Source: Paraburkholderia sp. BL10I2N1 (GTDB lineage: Bacteria > Pseudomonadota > Gammaproteobacteria > Burkholderiales > Burkholderiaceae). From it: a DNA stretch of 64,000 bases. The stretch spans positions 2,666,001-2,730,000 of the forward strand of contig NZ_SNWA01000002.1 in the NCBI RefSeq assembly GCF_004361815.1, given 5' to 3'. Below the pieces are notes generated by a model. It was not told the DNA's origin. It saw nothing but the letters and a program-made list of their open reading frames with translations, and searched no databases. The stretch's first letter is position 1. Each line of letters opens with the position of its first letter. The translations under genes were made by a program, and so were the position numbers. This document shows, in pieces, positions 57,825 to 64,000 of the stretch.

Positions 57825-58988
57825 TTAAAGGCCCTCGGCAGGCACGAGACGCACGCGCGTGATTTCCGACGGCGCGCCGAGGCGCTTGGGTGGACCCCAG
57901 TAGCCGGTGCCGCGGCTCGTGTAGACCCAAAGCCCGTTCACGCGAGCGAGTCCGGCGGTGAAAGGCTGCTGGAGCCGGACAAAGAAATTCCACGGGAAGA
58001 ACTGTCCGCCATGCGTGTGCCCCGACAACTGCAGCGTGAAGCCGGCGTCGGCGGCCGCTTCTGCGCTGCGCGGCTGATGTGCGAGCAGCACCCTGATCAG
58101 CACGTCGCCGGGTGCGCCGGTCAGTGCCGCCGCAGGGTCGCTGACATGTGCCGGATCGAAATGCCCGGCGGAATAATCGGTCACACCCGCGATCACTGCC
58201 TGCGCGCCCTTGTGTTCGACGACCACGTGTTCATTGAGCAGCACCGTGAGCCCGAGGCGCCGGAACTCGTCGATCCACGCATGCGCGCCGGAGTAATACT
58301 CGTGGTTGCCCGTGACGAGGTACGCGCCATGCAGCGCGGTGAGCCGGGACAGCGGCTGCGTATGCCTCGAAAGCTGTTCGACGCTGCCGTCCACGACGTC
58401 GCCTGTCACGGCGATCAGATCGGGCTTCAAGCGGTTGACTGCGTCGACGATCGCATCCACATAGCTACGCTTGATGGTCGGGCCCACGTGGATGTCGCTG
58501 ATCTGGACGATCGTGAAGCCGTCGAGTGCGGCGGGCAGGTCGTCGATCGGGATGTCGATCGTAACGACGCGCGCGCGGCGGCGCGCATTGAAGAGGCCGA
58601 CGGTCGTCGACAGCAACGCCAGCAACGGCACTGCAGCGGCGCTATTGGTGCGCCACGTAGCGAGCGGCAAGATATGCGGGCGGATCGCATCGATGGTCAG
58701 CAACGAAGCCAGTAGCAGGTCGCGCGCGAACGTCAGCACCAGCAGCGACGAAAAGAACCCCATGACCAGCAGGCCGAGCCAGGAGAGACGGTCGGCGAGG
58801 GGCTGTTGCTCGAAGTTGCGCGCCAGCACGCCGAGCGGAATCACGCAGACGGAAAGCACGAGCCACAACGCGGCGAGCACGCGTAGCGGCGTGTCGACCG
58901 GCAGATCCGGAATCAGGCGGAAGCCGACATAGACATGCAGCAGGATGCCGATAAAGATCACGCGAACCAGAAACGATGTGCGGCGCAT
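57825..58988 (-). CDS. membrane-anchored metallophosphoesterase (YaeI/YkuE-like)
   Basis: A 387-residue protein with four N-terminal hydrophobic helices (about residues 5-140) and a calcineurin-like domain. The metal ligands are in IVQISDIHVGP, AVTGDVVDG, LVTGNHEYYSGA and LLAHQPRS, then SGHTHGGQFFPWN. The ATG 58988 (MRRTSFLVRVIFIG) is preferred over an in-frame extension. Relatives are phosphodiesterases near the membrane, some cleaving UDP-diacylglucosamine or unknown substrates. A single gene. Confidence 0.88.
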   Translation of the reverse strand: MRRTSFLVRVIFIGILLHVYVGFRLIPDLPVDTPLRVLAALWLVLSVCVIPLGVLARNFEQQPLADRLSWLGLLVMGFFSSLLVLTFARDLLLASLLTIDAIRPHILPLATWRTNSAAAVPLLALLSTTVGLFNARRRARVVTIDIPIDDLPAALDGFTIVQISDIHVGPTIKRSYVDAIVDAVNRLKPDLIAVTGDVVDGSVEQLSRHTQPLSRLTALHGAYLVTGNHEYYSGAHAWIDEFRRLGLTVLLNEHVVVEHKGAQAVIAGVTDYSAGHFDPAHVSDPAAALTGAPGDVLIRVLLAHQPRSAEAAADAGFTLQLSGHTHGGQFFPWNFFVRLQQPFTAGLARVNGLWVYTSRGTGYWGPPKRLGAPSEITRVRLVPAEGL

Positions 58989-59417
58989 AGGGAAGGCAGT
59001 TGAGGGCAGTTGAGACGAACCCGGGAGCATGGCGCCGCAGCGAGGGCAGCGGCGCCTGGCGTCGAAACGGCGGACAGGCGAACCATTCTACCGACAGTTC
59101 GCCGCGGCTGCCGGTCACGTCCTCGCGCGTGTTTTCGCTGCTTGCAGGGCCCATCACGCATCGCATGAAGCGCTGAATTACGCGCCAAGAGACGGCGATT
59201 CAGCGTGCAGCGCGCGGTTCAGCCCAGCATGCCTTAATGAACTAAACAGGTTTTGAATTGCGTGCCTGGATCGCCTATTCTGAAAGTGAGCCCGCTCGGA
59301 ACTGGCTCTGGTTTTCCCTCGTTGAACCGGATTAATGACGGTGTCACTGTGGTCGAAACCAGCGCCGGTTCGGGATAGATCTGTCGCCGGTTCAGAGAGC
59401 GACATGGGAGACGAACG
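58989..59417. other. gap between metallophosphoesterase and small membrane protein genes
   Basis: No gene was recognised in 429 bases. It should hold divergent promoters for both flanking genes; the stretch near 59240-59285 is relatively AT-rich. A GGGAG ribosome site stands just before 59418. Confidence 0.4.
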
Positions 59418-59741
59418 ATGATGAAGCTGACGAAAACGCACGGTCACGGCCATCATGAGCATCACGTCGGTTACGAGGGCAGTCACGTGATGTTGCCGCT
59501 CGTCGTGCTGTCGCTGATGGCGCTGGGTCTGTATTTCGGCGTGCAGCAGATCGAGTTTTCCGAACTGGGCCGCAGCGCGTTGTTCGATGTCGTGATGGTG
59601 TTCGTGGCGTTGGGGATCGCCGGGATGTTCGGGGTCATCGGCGCATGGTTACGCTCCAACGGCGACGAAGCCGAAGAGGGCTTCTGCTTCGTCGGCGCGC
59701 TGATCGGCGCGATCGTCTTCTATATCGCGCTGCTGACGTGA
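59418..59741 (+). CDS. small membrane protein with His-rich N-terminus
   Basis: A 107-residue protein starting ATG 59418 (or 59421). Residues 8-16 are HGHGHHEHH, a possible metal-binding tail. Helices follow: LPLVVLSLMALGLYFGVQQI, VVMVFVALGIAGMFGVIGAW, and the C-terminal ALIGAIVFYIALLT. The GGGAG site and coding composition support it as real. Function unknown. Confidence 0.7.
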   Translation: MMKLTKTHGHGHHEHHVGYEGSHVMLPLVVLSLMALGLYFGVQQIEFSELGRSALFDVVMVFVALGIAGMFGVIGAWLRSNGDEAEEGFCFVGALIGAIVFYIALLT

Positions 59742-60000
59742 AGTGACGTGACGCGCACGTCGCGACACACTACATCGATTTTCCATGCCCGCGGCCTCAG
59801 TTCGACTTCCCGATCGTTCCCGCGACGAACGCCTCGACGACCTGTGCGGATCGAAGTCCGACATCGGGCCGGTGTCGAGTCCCAAGGCCCACGCGAATGA
59901 AAGCGCAAGCGGCTGGATGATTCGCCCAGGCCGCGCCGCTTCATAATAGCGGGGTCCCTTATTCGACGTTTCGCGACGCGCGTGCGCGAGAAGTTTGCTC

Positions 60001-60615
60001 ATGTCCGATCTGTTCAACGACCTTCCTGCACCTGACGTCGACTGGTACCCCGACTGGCTCGCCCCTGAAGCGGCGGCGCGGCTGCAGGCGCGCATCGTCG
60101 AGGAAGTCGCGTGGAAGCAGGACACGATGATGACGCCGGCCGGCCGTGTGCCCCTGCCGAGGCTCACCGCATGGCAGGGCGAGCCGGACGCCGTCTATGT
60201 GTATTCGGGTATCCGCAACGTGCCCGATGCATGGACGCCCGCTGTCGCCGAACTCAAGGCGGCCGCGGAAGCCATTTGCGGTGCGCGTTTTAACAGCGTG
60301 CTGCTGAATCGCTATCGGAGCGGCGCGGACAGCATGGGCTGGCATGCCGACCGCGAACCCGAGCTGGGCGTCGAGCCTGTGATCGCGTCCGTGAGCCTGG
60401 GCGTCGCGCGTACCTTTGACCTGAAGCACAACAAAACGGGCGTCGTTCAGTCGTTTCCGTTAAAGGGCGGAAGTCTCCTCGTGATGCGCGGACGAACCCA
60501 GGCGGAATGGCGGCACCGCGTGCCGAAAGAAACGCTCGTGCAGGGCGAGCGGATCAATCTGACCTTTCGCCTTGTCTCCCGGCTGGTCTCTCGCCCTGCG
60601 ATGCCGCGCGGATAG
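60001..60615 (+). CDS. AlkB-like Fe(II)/2-oxoglutarate dioxygenase
   Basis: A 204-residue dioxygenase of the AlkB family (DNA/RNA repair by oxidative demethylation). Visible are NSVLLNRYRSGADSMGWHAD with iron ligands His115 and Asp117, VSLGVARTFDLKH, LKGGSLLVMRG, and WRHRVPK with distal His172, then ERINLTFRLV with the 2-oxoglutarate-binding Arg residues. It resembles the YdfO/ALKBH2-like branch more than E. coli AlkB. ATG 60001 is used; a TTG two codons earlier is possible. Confidence 0.87.
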   Translation: MSDLFNDLPAPDVDWYPDWLAPEAAARLQARIVEEVAWKQDTMMTPAGRVPLPRLTAWQGEPDAVYVYSGIRNVPDAWTPAVAELKAAAEAICGARFNSVLLNRYRSGADSMGWHADREPELGVEPVIASVSLGVARTFDLKHNKTGVVQSFPLKGGSLLVMRGRTQAEWRHRVPKETLVQGERINLTFRLVSRLVSRPAMPRG

Positions 60616-60831
60616 CCGCCGCCGTGTCCGGAGCGTCCGCGTCCTGGCTACCGGCGGCCGTCGCCCGTTGCGCGAACGCGGTGTCGCGGGCGGAAGGTAG
60701 CGCGGGATCGGCAAAATCGCTGAAATACCGCCAGCGGGCATACACCTTTCGAGCGTAGCCGCGCGTGCCGAGACTAGCGAACGTGTCGTAGGGAGCGTCT
60801 AAAGACTTCCGTTCGCAATATAAGGAAAATG
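60616..60831. other. gap before the ISL3 element
   Basis: A minus-strand open frame ends here (60554-60895) but its translation is Arg/Ala-rich and matches nothing known. No gene is called. Confidence 0.4.
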
Positions 60832-62207
60832 GGGTCTTCGCAGAAAAGTGTGATGGTTTTTCATGATGAAAATGTCGAAGAGCCAATCTGGGCAAGGGTT
60901 TGCGCGTCTTGATGGCCTCTCGAAATCGGGCATGATTTCGCGATGGCTACTTCACGCAAACTCAAGCGTCTTTCCGACGCATACCGGTTCGACGGGTTCC
61001 GTCCTTGCGAAGCGCTGCGCGGTGTCTTCGGTGATCGCATGGCACGCGTCGTCACGCTGTTTCGGCGCTCAAAAAAACGGCCTGCAAGGGATGTGGTCGG
61101 CGGTGCTCAATCCACGATCGCAGGGTGCGTCGCGTTCGAGATCTGCCGAACGGCGATGTACGGATTTACCTGGAACTCGAAGCTCGTCGGGTCCGCTGTC
61201 GATGCGATGGCAGCGTGAAAGGCGAACGACTGAGCTTTCTGGCGGACAACCCTCACTACACGAAGCGCTTCGCGTGGTACGTCGGTCGCCGCTGTCGCGA
61301 CAGCACGATCAAGGACGTGGCTGACGAACTGAAATTGCACTGGCATACGGTCAAGGACCTCGAGATGCAGTACATGCGGGCACAAGTGCAGCGGTTCGGC
61401 ACGCCCGGGCCGAAGGTCATCGGCATCGACGAGATTTCGATTGGCAAGGGACAGACGTACCGCATTGTTGTGAGCGACCTGATACGGGGCCGTGCGATCT
61501 GGTTCGGTGGCGAAGATCGAAAGGAGGCCAGCATGCATCAGTTCTATGACTGGCTGGGCGAGAAAAAGGCCCGCGGAATCCGGCTTGTCGTGATGGACAT
61601 GTGGCGGCCGTTTTACAACGTCGCACAGGAACGCGTGCCGCATGCGGCCATCCTGTACGACAAATTCCACGTCATAAAGCAGCTCAACGAAGCCCTGGAT
61701 GAAGTACGCAAGAGCGAATACGCTCGCCTGCAAGGCGAGCAGCGGCGCTACATCAAAGGCCAGAAGTACGTTCTGCTCAGTCATCGCGAGAACCTGTCGA
61801 TGGAAGGCAGGAACTCGTAGAAGACGCTTCTCGCAGCGAACCGACGTCTGAATACCGCGTACCTGCTCAAGGAGTCGTTCGGGCAGTTGTGGGACTACGA
61901 GCGCGAAGGCTGGGCACGTCGCTTCTTCGAGAACTGGAAATCCAGCCTGAAGTGGCAGCGTTTGAAGCCCTACGAGAAGTTTGCCGCGATGGTCGAGCGT
62001 CATTGGGACGGGATTGCTTCCTATTGCAAGCCAGAAAACAAGGTGTCGCTCGGATTCGTTGAGGGACTCAACAACAAGGTTCGGGTTATCCAGCGACGCG
62101 CGTACGGATTGCGAGATGAGGAATATCTGCGCCTGAAGATCCTCACTTGCATGCTGCCTCGAATCTGAAAAATGGCGATTTTTCATCACACTTTTCCGCG
62201 AAGATCC
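60832..62207 (+). mobile_element. ISL3-family insertion sequence with 8-bp target duplication
   Basis: A 1376-bp element. The left end gggtcttcgcagaaaagtgt and right end (inverted) ggatcttcgcggaaaagtgt are imperfect inverted repeats. The 8-bp sequence ggaaaatg is present on both sides (60824-60831 and 62208-62215), the target duplication length of ISL3 elements. The insertion split an otherwise non-coding region, 'tataaggaaaatgtaaacac'. The single transposase is inactive (next entry). Confidence 0.93.
60943..62168 (+). pseudogene. ISL3-family transposase, frameshift and amber stop
   Basis: It starts ATG 60943 (MATSRKLKRLSDAYRFDGF). In the A7 run at 61073 the frame shifts: one more A would join CKGCGRRCSIHDRRVRRVRD (zinc finger) to the N-terminus. 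The catalytic part runs from GTG 61125, with KVIGIDEISIGKGQTYR (first Asp), LVVMDMWRPFYNVAQERVPH (second Asp) and FHVIKQLNEALDE. A TAG at 61818 interrupts the end, after NLSMEGRNS. The same frame then continues KTLLAANRRLNTAYLLKE to GFVEGLNNKVRVIQRRAYG, with the catalytic Glu, and stops at 62168. It is dead as read. Confidence 0.88.
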
Positions 62208-62422
62208 GGAAAATGTAAACACACCTCGGTGCCCATGCGACCGGGCCGTATCCCGCTTCAGGCAACACGGCGGGGCGCTCGATATCAAAACTGGTATGGG
62301 TTGCGCAAATCAAATAATTGGACGGTACCGTAGTCAGCCACTACGCTAGGTTCGTCCCCATGAGATCGCCGCATGGCCGGGCGGTGGGACCATCGACACA
62401 AAACAATGATCAGGAGACAGTC

Positions 62423-63400
62423 ATGATGATTTCACGACGCGCCGCATTGCGCGCTCTCGTTGCCTGCGCCGGTGCGGGGGCACTCACGTTCTCGGCGGTC
62501 AGCGCGCACGCCGAAGACAAACAGATTACGCTGGGCTTCGCCCAGGTCGGGGCTGAAAGCGCATGGCGCACAGCCAATACCGAATCGGTGAAATCGGCAG
62601 CCGCCGACGCGAAGATCAAGCTTAAATTCTCCGATGCCCAGCAGAAGCAGGAAAACCAGATCAAGGCGATCCGCTCCTACATTGCCCAGAAGGTCGACGT
62701 GATCGCGTTTTCGCCAGTCGTCGAGTCGGGCTGGGAACCGGTGCTGCTCGAAGCCAAGGCGGCGAAGATTCCGGTCATCCTGACGGACCGCAACATCGAT
62801 GTGAAAGACACCTCGCTGTACGTGACGATGATCGGCTCGGACTTCATGGAAGAAGGGCGGCGTGGCGGGCATTGGCTCTCAGATCACTATAAAAACGACC
62901 AGGGCCCCATCAACATCGCCGAACTACAGGGAACGGTCGGATCCGCTCCGGCGAATGACCGTCATTCGGGCCTGCTCGAAGTGATCAAGAACGATCCGAA
63001 ATTCAAGATCATCGCGTCGCAAAGTGGCGACTTCACGCTCGCCGGCGGCAAGCAGGTCATGGAAGCGTTTATAAAAACTTATGGAAATAAAATAAATGTA
63101 GTTTATGCGCATAACGACGACATGGCGCTCGGCGCGATCCAGGCGATGGAAGAGGCCGGCATGCATCCAGGCAAGGACGTCGTCGTTGTATCGTTCGACG
63201 CGACCAAGGGCGGCTTCCAGGCGATGGCGGCGGGCAAGATGAATGTCGATGTCGAATGCAGCCCGCTGCTTGGACCGCAACTGATGTCGGCGGTGAAGGA
63301 CGTGGTGGCCGGCAAGCCCTTGCCCAAGCGGATCCTGACGCAAGAGACTGTGTTCCCGCAGAGCGTTGCGGAACAGACGTTGCCGACGCGCAAATATTGA
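62423..63400 (+). CDS. sugar ABC transporter substrate-binding protein (YtfQ-like)
   Basis: A 325-residue periplasmic binding protein. A Tat/Sec-like signal, SRRAALRALVACAGAGALTF, ends near AHA. The body is GFAQVGAESAWRTANTESVK, RSYIAQKVDVIAFSPVVESG, VILTDRNIDVKDTSLYVTMI, YAHNDDMALGAIQAMEEAGM and VVVSFDATKGGFQAM, the type I fold of the galactofuranose-binding YtfQ group. ATG 62423 follows GGAG by 7 bases. Codons 216-228 (63068-63106) all end in A or T, including two rare ATA, unlike the rest of the gene. It is followed by a hairpin and then the ATPase gene. Confidence 0.9.
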   Translation: MMISRRAALRALVACAGAGALTFSAVSAHAEDKQITLGFAQVGAESAWRTANTESVKSAAADAKIKLKFSDAQQKQENQIKAIRSYIAQKVDVIAFSPVVESGWEPVLLEAKAAKIPVILTDRNIDVKDTSLYVTMIGSDFMEEGRRGGHWLSDHYKNDQGPINIAELQGTVGSAPANDRHSGLLEVIKNDPKFKIIASQSGDFTLAGGKQVMEAFIKTYGNKINVVYAHNDDMALGAIQAMEEAGMHPGKDVVVVSFDATKGGFQAMAAGKMNVDVECSPLLGPQLMSAVKDVVAGKPLPKRILTQETVFPQSVAEQTLPTRKY

Positions 63401-63460
63401 CGGCTGGGAGCGGCTTCCAGCGAGTTCCTCAGGTTGCTTTTCTCCAGTGTGGTGCCTCAA

Positions 63461-63498
63461 CGCCGTCCGTTAAAGCGATAACGGACGGCGTCTTTTCA
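63461..63498 (+). terminator. terminator/attenuator between ytfQ-like and ATPase genes
   Basis: cgccgtccgtt (63461-63471) pairs perfectly with aacggacggcg (63480-63490) around aaagcgat, followed by tctttt. It lies within the operon, so it likely reduces read-through and leaves more binding protein than ATPase. Confidence 0.75.
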
Positions 63499-63516
63499 AC
63501 CGACCCGATCCGGTCT

Positions 63517-64000
63517 ATGGCCCATCAGACACCCGAACCGTCCTCTTCTCTAACCGGCCCGATGTCCGCCGCCACGCTCGCGCATGGCGAGGCATCGGGC
63601 GAGCCCGCGCCGGTGCTTGAAACGATCGGCATCAGCAAGACGTTTCCCGGCGTGAAGGCGTTGCAAAGCGTCGATTTCCGTCTCTATCCCGGCGAGGTGC
63701 ATACGCTGATGGGCCAGAACGGCGCGGGCAAATCCACCCTGATCAACGTGCTCACGGGCGTGCTTGCGCCCGAGGGCGGCGAGATACGTCTCGCCGGCGA
63801 GCCCGTGCAGTTTGCGTCGCCGCAGGAAGCCGAAGCCGCAGGCATCCGCACGCTGTATCAGGAGGTCAACCTGTGCCCGAACCTGTCGGTGGCGGAGAAC
63901 ATCTTCGCGGGACGCCAGCCCAGGCGGTTCGGCGCGATCGACTGGGCTGACATCAAGCGCCGCGCACAGGCTGCGCTGGCGCGGCTCAACGTCTCGCTCG
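63517..64000 (+). CDS. sugar ABC transporter ATP-binding protein (YtfR-like), N-terminal part
   Basis: It begins ATG 63517 and runs off the window with no stop. A Pro/Ala-rich 25-residue lead is followed by TIGISKTFPGVKALQSVDF and Walker A GQNGAGKS (residues 66-73), then NVLTGVLAPEGGEIRLAGEP and the Q-loop area IRTLYQEVNLCPNLSVAENI. This is the first of the two ATPase domains of monosaccharide-type ABC proteins (RbsA/YtfR). Pairs with the binding protein upstream. Confidence 0.9.
   Translation, partial: MAHQTPEPSSSLTGPMSAATLAHGEASGEPAPVLETIGISKTFPGVKALQSVDFRLYPGEVHTLMGQNGAGKSTLINVLTGVLAPEGGEIRLAGEPVQFASPQEAEAAGIRTLYQEVNLCPNLSVAENIFAGRQPRRFGAIDWADIKRRAQAALARLNVSL

Noticed and set aside
60554..60895. 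Minus-strand 113-codon frame beside the ISL3 element that continues across the insertion site
   Set aside because: Joining both sides of the IS leaves an Arg-rich frame without recognisable family; treated as non-coding.

Overview
The window is GC-rich DNA from a betaproteobacterium of the Burkholderiaceae, most likely Paraburkholderia or Caballeronia. The 16S rRNA gene has the burkholderial 'ctacccttgacatg' segment, the rrn operon is ordered 16S-tRNA-Ile-tRNA-Ala-23S-5S, and the metabolic content fits soil and plant-associated members of that group.

Layout. 1-2859 (minus): start of a cellulose synthase operon, bcsD-bcsP-bcsQ-bcsA, with bcsA cut by the window edge. 3545-7690: three genes for the pipecolate/aminoadipate route of lysine breakdown (semialdehyde dehydrogenase, FAD amine/amino-acid oxidase, PLP aminotransferase). 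7706-12024: an accessory island bounded by a decayed ISAs1 transposase and a truncated tyrosine integrase. It holds two PAAR-type proteins, an M35-like zinc protease frame broken by one stop codon, and an exported OmpA-like protein that could be its immunity partner. 12199-18260: a MarR regulator with a clear palindromic operator, then badH-badI-aliB-aliA-badK, a full set for cyclohexanecarboxylate to pimeloyl-CoA. 18584-25063: a receiver-only response regulator and a three-gene RND efflux pump. 25297-26494: a frameshifted fumarylacetoacetase-family gene. 26886-28752: a DyP peroxidase ending in an encapsulin-loading peptide, followed by the encapsulin shell gene. 28992-30179: gamma-butyrobetaine dioxygenase.

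30377-36183 is a complete rrn operon. Its 23S gene carries a ~118-nt insertion in helix 25 closed by a perfect 16-bp stem. Just downstream, 36250-43136 is a nest of mobile DNA: an intact IS66 element abuts a 5'-deleted second IS66, which is itself split by a RIT (recombinase-in-trio) element with 29-bp inverted repeats. All three RIT recombinases are inactivated.

43148-64000 is mostly chromosomal core: an SBP56/methanethiol oxidase with a membrane partner, a LysR regulator beside an FUSC exporter, a CoA-transferase, GlsB and MgtC membrane proteins, a GH31 glycosidase with an MFS sugar-acid transporter, an AI-2E-family permease, a metallophosphoesterase, an AlkB-like dioxygenase, an ISL3-family IS with an 8-bp target duplication, and the start of a YtfQ/YtfR-type sugar ABC transporter.

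Several broken genes differ from an intact frame by one or two bases, sometimes in a homopolymer run. Some pseudogene calls could therefore be sequencing errors. The stop codons in RitA, the ISL3 transposase and the M35-like protein are not explained that way.
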